Of a stretch of 64,000 bases of DNA, positions 51,973-62,070 are shown piece by piece. The position numbers and the translations under genes were made by a program. This stretch comes from Pseudomonadota bacterium. GTDB taxonomy: Bacteria > Pseudomonadota > Gammaproteobacteria > Burkholderiales > Burkholderiaceae_B. The stretch lies in assembly GCA_023423975.1 (NCBI GenBank), contig JAFAEO010000063.1, positions 124,001-188,000 of the forward strand, read 5' to 3'. Each line of letters opens with the position of its first letter. Position 1 is the first letter of the stretch. The notes under the pieces are model-generated. The model saw only the letters and a list, made by a program, of their open reading frames with translations. It was not told the DNA's origin and ran no database searches.

Positions 51973-52710
51973 TTATGCCGGCTCCTGCCCGGAGGCCGAC
52001 CAAGTGAACGTTAGCCACCGCTCCATCATGGCAAAATCGCCGGGCCAGGTCACTTTCATATTTTCTGCCGAACCACGCACCAACAAGGGACGGATGCCGG
52101 CTGCTTCCATGGCCGAGGCTTCATCGGTAATGTCCAGCCCTTGATCGATAGCGGCAGTCAGCGCATCCAGCAAGGCGCGGGCCGGGAAAAGCTGTGGTGT
52201 CTGCGCCAACCACAAGCCTTCACGCGAAATGGTCTGCGCCACACATAACTGCTGTTGACCATCCAGGGTAGCGCGTTTGACGGTATCGGGCACAGGCAGT
52301 GCCAGCAACCCGCCCTTGTTCTGAGCCAGACAGGCATCAATCAGCGCCGTGAGGGTATTGGCCTGCAGCCCTGGCCTTGCCGCGTCGTGCACCAGCGCCC
52401 AGCCATCACGATCGTCATAATCAAGGACAGCCTGCAACGTAGCGCTGACCGTTTGCGCCCGCGTCGCGCCGGCAGTGCGATGAACGTAGACATTGCTGCC
52501 CAGGTTCAGTGTATCGATCCAGGTATCTTCAGCCGTAACCCCAATATGGACAGCGGCAACCCGGGCGTCTGCGCGCAGGGCATCAGTGGCCAGTTGCAGC
52601 ATGGCCACGCCGTTGATCGTGCAATACTGCTTGGGAATCTGCCGGCCGGCAGTCAGGGCCCGACTGCCCACGCCGCCCGCGGGAATAATCGCAAAGATGT
52701 TGTCAGTCAT
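51973..52710 (-). CDS. ispD: 2-C-methyl-D-erythritol 4-phosphate cytidylyltransferase
   Basis: About 245 residues from ATG 52708-52710 (an upstream ATG at 52723-52725 would add five). The CTP-binding motif IIPAGGVGSR starts near residue 7, and PKQY follows; VHDAARPGL, RATLDGQQ, TPQLF and TDEASAMEAAG are the family motifs. It makes CDP-methylerythritol in isoprenoid synthesis. C-terminus WSASGQEPA is variable. Confidence 0.95.
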   Translation of the reverse strand: MTDNIFAIIPAGGVGSRALTAGRQIPKQYCTINGVAMLQLATDALRADARVAAVHIGVTAEDTWIDTLNLGSNVYVHRTAGATRAQTVSATLQAVLDYDDRDGWALVHDAARPGLQANTLTALIDACLAQNKGGLLALPVPDTVKRATLDGQQQLCVAQTISREGLWLAQTPQLFPARALLDALTAAIDQGLDITDEASAMEAAGIRPLLVRGSAENMKVTWPGDFAMMERWLTFTWSASGQEPA

Positions 52711-52937
52711 AGTGGTTGCCGCCATTGAAGCGGCTGTCGCATCATTCAGGATGATCAGATAATATCATGCCGCTGCGCTGCCAAGCCAAATCGCAGCGGG
52801 CGATACGGTGGCTCGCGCAGCACAGGCCTGCCTGCGGACGGAGCATTGCCCTGACCGTTGCGAACGGCAGTCCTGACAGGCGGCGGCACGCCGGTATCTG
52901 ATAAAATGGACGGATTCGATTCCCTGCTTCTGCCTCT

Positions 52938-55900
52938 GTGTCAAACACTGCCCTCACCCCGCTTCTTTCCGCGCTTAAACCCGGTCAACGCTATAGCTAC
53001 CCACGTCCGCCGGGCTCGGGTGACGCCTGGCTGTCGGCCGAGCTGGCTCGTGCTGCCGGCAAGCCGCTGGTGCTGCTCTGCGCCGACCCCCTGCAAGCGC
53101 AACGGCTGCACGACGAAGTTGTCCTCTTTGACCCCATGCTGCGGGTGCGCCAGTTTCCAGACTGGGAAACACTGCCCTACGATGGCTTTTCGCCCCACCA
53201 GGATCTGATTTCCGAAAGACTCAAGACGCTGTCCGCGCTCATGCAGGGCAAAGTCGACGTTCTGACGGTGCCGATCACCACGGCCCTGTATCGTCTGGCG
53301 CCCACTGCGTTTCTGGCGGCCTATTCCTTTGCGTTCAAAAAAGGCGACAAACTGGACGAGGCCGCCCTGCGCGACCAGTTGATGCTGGCCAATTATGCAC
53401 ACGTCTCACAGGTGGCCGCACCCGGAGAATTCTGTATCCGGGGCGGGCTGATCGATTTATTTCCCATGGGTTCGGTACTGCCCTACCGGATCGATCTGTT
53501 TGACGACGAAATCGAATCCATTCGCAGTTTCGACATGGACACGCAACGCAGCCTGTATCCAGTCAATGAAGTGGAACTGTTGCCCGGCCGCGAGTTTCCC
53601 ATGGACGAAACCGCCCGCAACCATTTTCGCTCGCGCTTTCGCGACCTGTTCGAAGGCGACCCGTCCCGTGCCATGCCCTACAAAGATATGGGCAACGGCA
53701 TTGCCTTTGCCGGCATCGAATATTATCTGCCACTGTTTTTTGACGAAACCGCAACGCTATTTGACTATTTGCGTCCGGAAACCATCACGATCACCGTGGG
53801 CACAATCGAAGAGGCCATCCGGCAATTTTACGACGACACGCAAAGTCGCTACCGATTCCTTAAAAGCGATCGTGAACGGCCTGTGCTGCCGCCCGAGCAC
53901 CTGTTTTTGTCTGAAGAGCAGTTATTTGTCCATCTGAAATCCTTTGCTCGACTGCATTTGGACGAAAGCTCCCCCAATGCACAATTTGCGCCTGCCCCCG
54001 ATATCGCCGTGCTCAGGCGCAGCGATGATCCTTTTGCACGCTTGCGTGCCTGGCTGGAGCGTGGCGAACAGCGGTTGCTGCTGTGCGCCGATTCGGCCGG
54101 TCGCCGTGAAACGCTGTTGCAATTGCTGCGCGAACAACAACTGGAGCCCAGTGCCGCCTTCGATAACGTTCAGGACTTTGTGGCCTCTGATATCGATTTT
54201 GGCATTGCCATTGCGCCGCTGAACACCGGCTTTATCATCCGTGACCGGCAACTGTGCCTGGTCACCGAGAATGATCTGTACCCCGGGTCGGCATCAGTCG
54301 CCCAGCGTCGTCGCAAGAAACAGGAGCGCAGCAGCAACGTTGACGCCATGGTGCGCGACCTGTCCGAGCTGCGCGAAGGCGATCCAGTTGTTCATATGCA
54401 ATACGGTATCGGGCGCTACCACGGTCTGGTCACCATGGACCTGGGCGAAGGCGATATCGAGTTATTGCATCTGCAATACTCAGGCAATAGCACGCTATAT
54501 GTCCCGGTCTCGCAGCTACACGTGATTTCCCGCTATAGTGGCGCCGATCCTGAGCATGCGCCGCTGCATCAATTGGGTTCCGGCCAATGGGACCGGGCCC
54601 GCAAGAAGGCAGCCAAGCAAATCCGCGATGCTGCAGCCGAACTGCTGGCCCTGTATGCGCTGCGCGCCGCACGTGAAGGCTTTTCCTTCAAGCTGCCCTT
54701 TTCCGACTACCAGACCTTTGTCGAAGGCTTTGGCTTTGAGGAAACGGCCGACCAGCAGGCCGCCATTGATGCCGTGATCGGCGATATGACCTCCGGCAAA
54801 CCGATGGACCGTCTGGTGTGCGGCGATGTGGGTTTCGGCAAGACCGAAGTGGCCCTGCGCGCGGCCTTTCTGTGTGTCGCCAATGGCAAACAGGTCGCGC
54901 TGCTGTGCCCCACCACGCTGCTGGCCGAGCAGCATGCCCAGACCTTCGCCGACCGGTTTGCCGACTGGCCGGTGCGCGTGGCAGAACTATCGCGCTTTCG
55001 CAGCACCAAGGAAGTCAAGGCGGCACTGGACGGGCTGCAGGACGGTACAGTTGATATTGTCATCGGCACGCATAAGCTGCTGGGCAAGGAAGTCAAATTC
55101 AAGCGCCTGGGGCTGGTCATCATTGACGAAGAACATCGGTTCGGCGTGCGTCAGAAAGAAGCGCTCAAGGCGCTGCGTGCTGAAGTGGACATTCTGACGC
55201 TAACCGCAACACCCATTCCGCGCACGCTGGGCATGTCCCTGGAAGGCATACGTGATTTTTCCGTGATTGCCACGGCCCCGCAAAAGCGCCTGGCCATCAA
55301 AACCTTCGTACGGCGCGAAGACAACGGCACCATTCGCGAAGCCGCCCTGCGTGAATTGAAGCGCGGCGGCCAGGTGTACTTTCTGCACAACGAAGTGGAA
55401 ACCATTCAGAACCGCCGCGCTCGCCTGGAAGAACTGCTGCCCGAGGCGCGTATTGCCGTGGCCCATGGCCAGATGCCTGAACGCGAACTCGAAGAAATCA
55501 TGAAGGGCTTTTATCAGCAACGCTTTAACATTTTGCTGTGCACCACCATTATCGAAACGGGTATTGATGTACCCAGCGCCAATACCATCATTATCCATCG
55601 CGCAGACCGCCTGGGCCTGGCGCAACTGCATCAGTTGCGGGGCCGCGTGGGCCGCTCGCACCATCAGGCCTATGCCTATATGCTTACTCCGGGCGAAGAT
55701 GCCATTACCAGCAATGCAAAGAAACGGCTGGAAGCCATTCAGTCCCTGGAAGAACTGGGTTCAGGCTTTTTTCTGTCCATGCACGATCTGGAAATCCGCG
55801 GTACGGGCGAAGTGCTGGGCGAATCGCAATCGGGTAACATCAACGAAATCGGCTTTACCATGTACAGCGATCTGCTCAACGAAGCCGTGCGGGCGCTCAA

Positions 55901-56375
55901 GGCTGGCGAAGAGCCGGATCTGGAGACCCCGTTCAACTCCGTTTGCGAAGTTAAACTGCATACCTCTGCCCTGCTGCCGGCTGATTACTGTACCGACATC
56001 CATGCCCGCCTGTCCCTGTACAAGCAGCTGGCCCACGCCAAGACCGAAGATGACCTGCTGGCCATTCAGGAAGAGCTCACTGACCGCTTCGGCAAAATGC
56101 CTGAACCGGCGCGCATGTTGATCGCAACGCACCGCCTGCGCATTCTGGCCGAAGCGCTGGGCATCATCAAGGTTGACATCAGCGACGAACAGGCGCTGCT
56201 TGTATTCGGACCCAAGACCAGCGCGGACCCGCTTAAAATGATCGAGCTGGTGCAAAAACAAAAACACATCCGTTTTTCGGGCGCTGATAAATTACGTATT
56301 GAACTGAACAATATGCCCGACATCAGTCGCCGTATCGATACCATTCGCCTGCTGCTCAAGACACTGGCGGCCTGA
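52938..56375 (+). CDS. mfd: Transcription-repair coupling factor Mfd
   Basis: 1145 residues. UvrB-homology region at the N-terminus (about 1-340), CarD-like RNA polymerase interaction domain (about 477-545, LREGDPVVHMQYGIGRYHG), helicase core with Walker A GDVGFGKTEVALRAAF (near 628), DEEH (near 728), and motifs RVGRSHHQAYAY (VI), plus the C-terminal TRCF domain. Translocates along DNA to displace stalled RNA polymerase and recruits UvrA. Start is GTG (52938) in the available frame. Confidence 0.97.
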   Translation: MSNTALTPLLSALKPGQRYSYPRPPGSGDAWLSAELARAAGKPLVLLCADPLQAQRLHDEVVLFDPMLRVRQFPDWETLPYDGFSPHQDLISERLKTLSALMQGKVDVLTVPITTALYRLAPTAFLAAYSFAFKKGDKLDEAALRDQLMLANYAHVSQVAAPGEFCIRGGLIDLFPMGSVLPYRIDLFDDEIESIRSFDMDTQRSLYPVNEVELLPGREFPMDETARNHFRSRFRDLFEGDPSRAMPYKDMGNGIAFAGIEYYLPLFFDETATLFDYLRPETITITVGTIEEAIRQFYDDTQSRYRFLKSDRERPVLPPEHLFLSEEQLFVHLKSFARLHLDESSPNAQFAPAPDIAVLRRSDDPFARLRAWLERGEQRLLLCADSAGRRETLLQLLREQQLEPSAAFDNVQDFVASDIDFGIAIAPLNTGFIIRDRQLCLVTENDLYPGSASVAQRRRKKQERSSNVDAMVRDLSELREGDPVVHMQYGIGRYHGLVTMDLGEGDIELLHLQYSGNSTLYVPVSQLHVISRYSGADPEHAPLHQLGSGQWDRARKKAAKQIRDAAAELLALYALRAAREGFSFKLPFSDYQTFVEGFGFEETADQQAAIDAVIGDMTSGKPMDRLVCGDVGFGKTEVALRAAFLCVANGKQVALLCPTTLLAEQHAQTFADRFADWPVRVAELSRFRSTKEVKAALDGLQDGTVDIVIGTHKLLGKEVKFKRLGLVIIDEEHRFGVRQKEALKALRAEVDILTLTATPIPRTLGMSLEGIRDFSVIATAPQKRLAIKTFVRREDNGTIREAALRELKRGGQVYFLHNEVETIQNRRARLEELLPEARIAVAHGQMPERELEEIMKGFYQQRFNILLCTTIIETGIDVPSANTIIIHRADRLGLAQLHQLRGRVGRSHHQAYAYMLTPGEDAITSNAKKRLEAIQSLEELGSGFFLSMHDLEIRGTGEVLGESQSGNINEIGFTMYSDLLNEAVRALKAGEEPDLETPFNSVCEVKLHTSALLPADYCTDIHARLSLYKQLAHAKTEDDLLAIQEELTDRFGKMPEPARMLIATHRLRILAEALGIIKVDISDEQALLVFGPKTSADPLKMIELVQKQKHIRFSGADKLRIELNNMPDISRRIDTIRLLLKTLAA

Positions 56376-56402
56376 TTACTTTTTATCCGGATTTTCCTTA
56401 AC

Positions 56403-57275
56403 ATGCATCTCGTACTCCAAGCCCCCGGCATTCGCCATGACCTGATCGAACAGGCTGCTGCGCTGGTTAGCGCCAACCGCATTACTCCCCTGAATGCCTG
56501 CGCCATGCGGCTTGATGAGATAGACGAATCGGCACTTGCCGAGTTACAGTCCTGGGCCAGAACCAAACATGTAGACGTAGCCGCGCTTGAACATATCCGG
56601 CCCTTGCATGACATGAAAGTGCTGGCCATGGATATGGACTCGACCCTGATCAATATCGAATGCATTGATGAAATTGCTGATATGGTAGGTAAAAAGGCCG
56701 AAGTCTCCGCCATCACCGAAGCGGCCATGCGCGGCGAAATTACCGATTTCAGCGAGAGCCTGCGGCGCCGTGTCGCCCTGCTCAAAGGCGTGGCCGAAAC
56801 TGATTTGCTGCGTGTCTACAATGAACGGCTGCAACTGAATGTGGGCGCCGAAAAATTGATCCGCACCATGAAGGCCGCAGGCGTGCACGTCATGGTCGTG
56901 TCCGGCGGCTTTACCTTCTTCACCGAAAAACTGCGCGCGCGCCTGGGCCTGGACAGCGCACATGCGAACGTTCTGGAAGTCAATAACGGCAAACTGACGG
57001 GACAGGTATATGGTGATATCGTAGATGGCAACAAAAAAGCCGCACACCTGCGTTCGCTTGCGCTGTCGCTAAACGCCATACCCGAACAATGTGTCGCAGT
57101 CGGCGACGGCTCCAACGACCTGGCTATGCTGAGCAATGCAGCTTACTCCGTCGCCTATCGCGCCAAGCCAGTATTGCAGCAGGCCGCTGCATTCCAGATC
57201 AACTATGCCGGACTGGATGCTATTTTGAACTGGTTCGACAGCAAGGAAGCCATGCAGGCAGCACAACCGCGCTGA
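56403..57275 (+). CDS. serB: Phosphoserine phosphatase
   Basis: 290 residues. An N-terminal extension of about 70 residues (ACT-like) precedes the HAD domain with DMDSTLINIE (nucleophile near 77), MVVSGGFTFFTEKL (motif II), Lys near 200 and GDGSNDLAMLSNAA (motif IV). Final step of serine biosynthesis. Begins 28 bp after mfd. No clear terminator follows. Confidence 0.95.
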   Translation: MHLVLQAPGIRHDLIEQAAALVSANRITPLNACAMRLDEIDESALAELQSWARTKHVDVAALEHIRPLHDMKVLAMDMDSTLINIECIDEIADMVGKKAEVSAITEAAMRGEITDFSESLRRRVALLKGVAETDLLRVYNERLQLNVGAEKLIRTMKAAGVHVMVVSGGFTFFTEKLRARLGLDSAHANVLEVNNGKLTGQVYGDIVDGNKKAAHLRSLALSLNAIPEQCVAVGDGSNDLAMLSNAAYSVAYRAKPVLQQAAAFQINYAGLDAILNWFDSKEAMQAAQPR

Positions 57276-57501
57276 TATCACGTCACAACTCGCCGGATAT
57301 CGTTCGAACTCACGGACACGGACCGGATAGGAATTGGGAGCCTGCCTGCCATGCAGCTAGTATGAGTTGCGGTCAATTGCATTATTGGCCACAACAATGC
57401 TCATCGCCTTGGCAACACGTTGATCGCCCATCGCCGCACGCAAAAGGGACCTGACACCGTGACCTTTTTACCGCTACCCATCGCTGCGAACCATGCATGT
57501 T

Positions 57502-58161
57502 TCAGCCTGATGGCATTTGCTCGTTGAAAGCGGCCAGTTGCGCAGCAAACGCCCGCTTAAAAGCAGGTCGCGCCTCGCCTCGCGCCACATAGTCCGACAA
57601 GTTCGGGTATTCGGCTAGTGGACTCTGGTTCGATTCCTTCAAAATACGCAGCACCGTTATCATCAGCAGATCGCCGGCGCTGAACCGGCCTTCAAGCCAA
57701 TCCGCTTGTCCGAGCCGGCGACTCAGTTGATCCAGCCGAACGCGTATCCGCTCCAGTAAAATGTGCTGGCGTTGTTCATACCAACTCTGATCTGACTCAA
57801 GAATTCTGCCCATGACCCATTCCCAGATGGGCGGCTCAAGGGAATTGAGCGCCGCAAACATCCAGGCAATGCCACGCGCCCGGGCACCGGGATCATCCGG
57901 CAATAGTTGCACATGTTGCTGGGCAATGTGCAACACGATGGCGCCTGACTCAAACAGAACCAGGTCGCCCTGCTCATAGCTGGGAATTTGCCCGAAGGGA
58001 TGCTGCGCATAATACGCGGGCTCTTTCAATTGTGCAAACGACAGGTAACGCACCAAATAAGGTTGCCCGACTTCTTCAAGGGCCCAGCGCACTCGCATAT
58101 CGCGCGCCAGCCCCCTGCCTTGATCGGGAGACTGCTCAAAGGCAGTAATGGTGGGCGTCAT
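57502..58161 (-). CDS. Glutathione S-transferase family protein
   Basis: 219 residues: N-terminal thioredoxin-like domain (about 1-85, with YLSFAQLKEPAYYAQHPFGQIPSYEQGDLVLFESGAIVLHIA containing the conserved cis-Pro and Ser), then an alpha-helical C-domain. Resembles bacterial GSTs of the beta/theta-like type. The start at 58161 gives normal length; the ORF to 58341 extends into a non-homologous region. No operon partner. Substrate unknown. Confidence 0.88.
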   Translation of the reverse strand: MTPTITAFEQSPDQGRGLARDMRVRWALEEVGQPYLVRYLSFAQLKEPAYYAQHPFGQIPSYEQGDLVLFESGAIVLHIAQQHVQLLPDDPGARARGIAWMFAALNSLEPPIWEWVMGRILESDQSWYEQRQHILLERIRVRLDQLSRRLGQADWLEGRFSAGDLLMITVLRILKESNQSPLAEYPNLSDYVARGEARPAFKRAFAAQLAAFNEQMPSG

Positions 58162-58862
58162 TGCACTTGGCCGGCAGGCCGGCACCAGCAACCTGAACTT
58201 GCGTATTGGACAACGACAGCGTGTGCCACAATCATGGCTCCTCCCGGGTCTAATAATAAACTTCCGTTTGCGATTGAGTTGCGCCTCGGTTGCACTCTGG
58301 CTACATGTGTGTTTGCAATTCAGTTTGCGCTTTAGACACACTCAGGCGGTACTTCCAAGGACTGCTATGCGAAACAGATTAACAACCGATCCGTAGCGCG
58401 TCAAGAGCATCACTGCGACCGCCCGGTGACGTGCTTACCCCTAACCGCCGTGGCAGTTTTTTCGACCTACGCTGGTGCAGCCTGCAGCGTGCTTCCTGCG
58501 GTGTGACTGCGCAACTCTGAGCTGACAGCCGGCATGGCTCGCTTTAAGACGCATCAGGCCACCAGTCAGGTACGACAACACTTACCTGAAACAACCATGC
58601 AAACCGACTTGTACCGACCCGCTATGCGTTGTATGCGCTAGCATCCAGATCAGTTAAAATCATTGAAATCAACGGTTCATCGCGGTCAGCAAGACACATC
58701 CAGCAATACCGGGCATCGAAAGCAGGCAGTCTGTGCGAACGCGGGTCAGAATAAGGGAAGTTGAATACCCTGCGCCTGTCACCCGGGATACAGACAGGTT
58801 ATGACCACCGACAACGCCTTCAAAGCGTGATCAACGTACTTCTACCGAAGGGACTCGACGTC
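58162..58862. other. 701-bp gene-free region
   Basis: Apart from the divergent starts at its two ends, no gene, tRNA or clear terminator was seen. Stop-rich in all frames except short runs at the ends. Confidence 0.45.
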
Positions 58863-59213
58863 ATGAAAGTCAAACGTATTGTCGCCAATATCCAAAGCCC
58901 TAATGTCGCTGCCGCCAAAGCGTTTTATCAGGACATCCTGGGCCTGGACCTGCTGATGAACCATGGCTGGCTGGCCACTTACGGCTCAGACCAGACCATG
59001 CAGGCGCAGCTGAGTATTGCCAGTGAAGGTGGATCCGGAACCCCGGTACCCGATCTGTCCATTGAAGTGGACGACCTGGACCAAGCCCTGCAACGCTGCA
59101 AGGCGGCAGCTATTACACCCGAATATGGACCCGTGACCGAACCCTGGGGGGTACGTCGTTTTTACGTGCGCGATCCTTTTGACCGCCTGGTCAATATTCT
59201 GGTTCATCTCTGA
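58863..59213 (+). CDS. VOC family (glyoxalase/bleomycin-resistance/dioxygenase fold) protein
   Basis: 116 residues with the paired beta-alpha-beta-beta-beta modules: VKRIVANIQSPNVAAAKAFYQDILGLDL, and the C-terminal FYVRDPFDRLVNILVHL. The C-terminal metal-binding Glu of glyoxalase I is replaced in NILVHL, so the metal chemistry is uncertain. The ATG at 58863 is chosen from family length. Confidence 0.85.
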   Translation: MKVKRIVANIQSPNVAAAKAFYQDILGLDLLMNHGWLATYGSDQTMQAQLSIASEGGSGTPVPDLSIEVDDLDQALQRCKAAAITPEYGPVTEPWGVRRFYVRDPFDRLVNILVHL

Positions 59214-59310
59214 GTGTCGCAAGCAGGTATAAAATAGCCCTGAAACAACTATGCCCATGAAGGGACCATATACTGCCCGACAGACGACAACCCATTGCCA
59301 GGGACATATC

Positions 59311-61197
59311 ATGCAGTTGAATCAGGCTATCGTTGAGCATTTGAAACGCTTTCCACCCTTTCAGAACATGCAGCCCCGCGTACTGGAAGCACTGGCGGGC
59401 CGGCTGACCATCAATTACTTTGCCAAGGACGAAACAATTATCCCGGCCAACGCGCCGCCACCGGAAACCTTTTATATCGTCAAGCAGGGTATTGTGCAGA
59501 CCGAGCAGCTGGCCAGCTCGGCCCGCCAGTATCGCGATACGTTCGAACTGCACGAAGGTGAATGCTTTCCCCTGGGCGCGATACTGGCCAGTCGATCCCC
59601 AGGCAGTCAGTTCGTCGCTGCGACCGATACTTTTGTGTATGAACTGAGCCTGGCTGGTTTTGCCCAACTGCGAGAAGAATCGCCGGTGTTCCGGGATTAT
59701 TGCGAGCAACGCACCGCTCTGCTGCTTGAGTACTCAAAACAGATTATCCAGGCGCAATACAGCCGCAGCAGCGCTGAGCATCCGGCACTGACCATGCCCT
59801 TGCAGCAACTGATCCGAAGAGAGCCTGTGACCTGTTCGGCCGGCCTAGCGCTGCGCGACGCCTTGCAACACATGAAGGAACAGCAGATTGGTTCGATCAT
59901 CGCGGTAGACGACAATAAGCAGGCTGTCGGTATTTTCACATTGCAGGACCTGCTTACCCGGGTCGCGCTGCCGCAAGCCGATCTGGATGCTCCTTTCTCC
60001 AGCTATATGACGGCTGATCCCGTATCGCTGCCACCGGAGGCGCCCGCCTCCGAGGCAGCGCTCATTATGGCCAGACGTGGATTCAGGCACATCGTGGTCG
60101 CTGACGCCGATACTGGCAGGTTGCGCGGAATGGTATCGGAAAAGGACCTGTTCTCACTGCAAAGAATCAGTCTGCGACAAATCAACCTGCGCCTGCAGGC
60201 AGCGCAGTCGGTTCAGGATGTCGCTGCCTGCTGCGACGATATTCGCAAGCTGGGCGACAATATGATGGCCCAGGGTATCGCCGTGGAGCAGATTACACAG
60301 ATTATTTCGGCGTTGAACGACCTGACGCTAAGCCAGATTTCACGCATAACGCGCGACCGGCATCCACAAGTGCAGACACTGGATTATTGCTGGCTGGCAC
60401 TAGGCTCCGAAGGCCGTATGGAGCAGACGCTCTATACCGACCAGGACAACGGCATTATCTTTAGCGCCACCAGTGCACAGCACGCGGAAGCGGCACGCCC
60501 TATTCTGCTGGCATTTGCCAAAGAGGTCAATCAAGCCCTGGATACCTGTGGCTTTCCCTTGTGCAAAGGCAATATCATGGCCTCGAATCCACAATGGTGT
60601 CTGAGCGCCGAAGAATGGCGCGCCTGCTTCGGCGCCTGGATCAGCAGCCCTGATCCGCAGGCCATCATGCATTCCACTATATTTTTTGATTTTCGTGCGC
60701 TGGATGGCAATGAGCAACTGGCCACGCAGCTGCGCCAGTGGTTGAACCAAACCTTGACACAGCACCCGCTGTTCCTGCGCTTTCTCACGCAAACTGCGCT
60801 CTCGCGCAAACCGCCACTGGGCCTGTTCCGTGATTTTGTCACGAGCCAGGATAACACCCTCGATCTGAAAACCCAGGCAGCTGTACTCTTTGTTGACGCA
60901 GCCCGTATACTGGCGCTGCAGACCGGCAGCAGCCACACCAATACGGTGCTGCGCCTCAAAGAAGCAGGGCTGAAAGCCGGACTACGACAGGAACAGGCCG
61001 ACGCCTATGCCGAAGCCTTTTTGTACATTCAGTTATTGCGAATGCAATTACATCACCAGGCAGCCGCAAAAAATCAGTCCTACACCAACCAGATTGATCC
61101 TGGCACACTCAATGCCCTGGATAATCGGATCCTGCGTGAAGCCTTCAGGCTGGCCAAGTCTTTACAAAGCATGCTGGCGGTGAAGTATGCACTGTAA
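59311..61197 (+). CDS. Cyclic-nucleotide-binding-like/CBS/DUF294 nucleotidyltransferase-like protein
   Basis: 628 residues. N-terminal CNMP-fold (about 15-125) in which the phosphate-binding cassette is poorly conserved (CFPLGAIL, AATDTFVYE), two CBS domains (about 165-285; GSIIAVDDNKQAVGIFTLQDLL, HIVVADADTGRLRGMVSEKDL), a DUF294 GlnD-like nucleotidyltransferase domain (about 300-450, LGSEGRMEQTLYTDQDNGII with the Asp-X-Asp), and DUF294_C. The family is known but biochemically uncharacterised. ATG 59311 has AGGGA upstream. The next gene encodes a DnaQ-like exonuclease, a conserved neighbour of this family; the acetate permease often found with them is absent. Confidence 0.9.
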   Translation: MQLNQAIVEHLKRFPPFQNMQPRVLEALAGRLTINYFAKDETIIPANAPPPETFYIVKQGIVQTEQLASSARQYRDTFELHEGECFPLGAILASRSPGSQFVAATDTFVYELSLAGFAQLREESPVFRDYCEQRTALLLEYSKQIIQAQYSRSSAEHPALTMPLQQLIRREPVTCSAGLALRDALQHMKEQQIGSIIAVDDNKQAVGIFTLQDLLTRVALPQADLDAPFSSYMTADPVSLPPEAPASEAALIMARRGFRHIVVADADTGRLRGMVSEKDLFSLQRISLRQINLRLQAAQSVQDVAACCDDIRKLGDNMMAQGIAVEQITQIISALNDLTLSQISRITRDRHPQVQTLDYCWLALGSEGRMEQTLYTDQDNGIIFSATSAQHAEAARPILLAFAKEVNQALDTCGFPLCKGNIMASNPQWCLSAEEWRACFGAWISSPDPQAIMHSTIFFDFRALDGNEQLATQLRQWLNQTLTQHPLFLRFLTQTALSRKPPLGLFRDFVTSQDNTLDLKTQAAVLFVDAARILALQTGSSHTNTVLRLKEAGLKAGLRQEQADAYAEAFLYIQLLRMQLHHQAAAKNQSYTNQIDPGTLNALDNRILREAFRLAKSLQSMLAVKYAL

Positions 61198-61251
61198 GAT
61201 GCTGCGACAGTCATCAGAATCGTTCCCGCCGGCTGTAGGGAGCCAACAACC

Positions 61252-61959
61252 ATGAGTCTGCTTGAGTTTTTCCGTTCGGGTAACGCACACCCACGACCTG
61301 CTTCGCTGCAAGTGCGCTTTGAAGCGTGGCGCGCGCTGCCGCAACCCAGTGGCACCCAGGCAGTTCACGACAGCAGAATTGTTGTTCTGGATGTGGAGAC
61401 CAGTGGTCTCAATCTGAAAAAAGATACCCTGATCGCTATCGGTGCGGTTGCTATCGAGCGCGGGCGCATCATGCTGGACGATGCCTTTGACATTGTTTTG
61501 CGTCAAGAGCAGATCAGCAGCAAAAGCAATATTCTTATCCACGGCATTGCCGGCGGAAAACAACGCAGTGGAACAGATCCGGCCGAGGCGCTCATGCAGT
61601 TTCTTGAATACATCGGCCCCGATCCCTTGCTGGCCTTTCACGTCGCCTTTGACCAGACTATGCTCGAAAAAAGCCTGAAAATGTGGCTGCAAACTGATCT
61701 GAAAAAAAGACAATGGATAGACCTGGCCTATCTGGCTCCTGCCCTGTTGCGTGAACAAGCCTTGAATCACAGAACGCTGGACGACTGGATGCAACTATTT
61801 AATATACACAACCATCGGCGCCACAACGCAGTGGCCGATGCACTGGCGACTGCCGAGCTGTTTCTATGCATTAATAAAAAATGCGAGCAACAGGGCTGGC
61901 GCACGCTCAACACCCTGGGCGTCGCAGAGCGGCAATACCGGCAAATACTCGGGCAATAA
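61252..61959 (+). CDS. DnaQ-like 3'-5' exonuclease (DEDDh)
   Basis: 235 residues. DEDDh motifs: VVLDVETSGLN (Asp, Glu), LLAFHVAFDQTML (second Asp), and HRRHNAVADALATAELF (His and Asp). Starts 54 bp after the CBS/DUF294 gene and is likely co-transcribed. Such exonucleases may degrade DNA or RNA; the substrate and connection to the partner are unknown. Confidence 0.9.
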   Translation: MSLLEFFRSGNAHPRPASLQVRFEAWRALPQPSGTQAVHDSRIVVLDVETSGLNLKKDTLIAIGAVAIERGRIMLDDAFDIVLRQEQISSKSNILIHGIAGGKQRSGTDPAEALMQFLEYIGPDPLLAFHVAFDQTMLEKSLKMWLQTDLKKRQWIDLAYLAPALLREQALNHRTLDDWMQLFNIHNHRRHNAVADALATAELFLCINKKCEQQGWRTLNTLGVAERQYRQILGQ

Positions 61960-62014
61960 ACCGGCGCCTCGACTCACAGGGATTCAACCGATATCCACAC
62001 CAGTGCTCTTGCGT

Positions 62015-62051
62015 CCAAAAAAATCCCGGCCAGTGCGCACACTGCCGGGAT
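62015..62051 (-). terminator. Terminator of the nuoN-DUF2818 transcript
   Basis: ATCCCGGC (62023-62030) pairs with GCCGGGAT (62044-62051), strengthened by CAGTG/CACTG with a one-base bulge. On the reverse strand it is followed by a T-run, so it ends the leftward nuo operon 20 bp after the DUF2818 stop. Confidence 0.85.
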
Positions 62052-62070
62052 CTGATCAGACAGCCCCTCT

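Noticed and set aside
59955..59970. Possible additional start for the CBS/DUF294 protein at 59251
   Set aside because: The first 20 codons from 59251 lack family similarity; ATG 59311 with a ribosome binding site gives a better fit.
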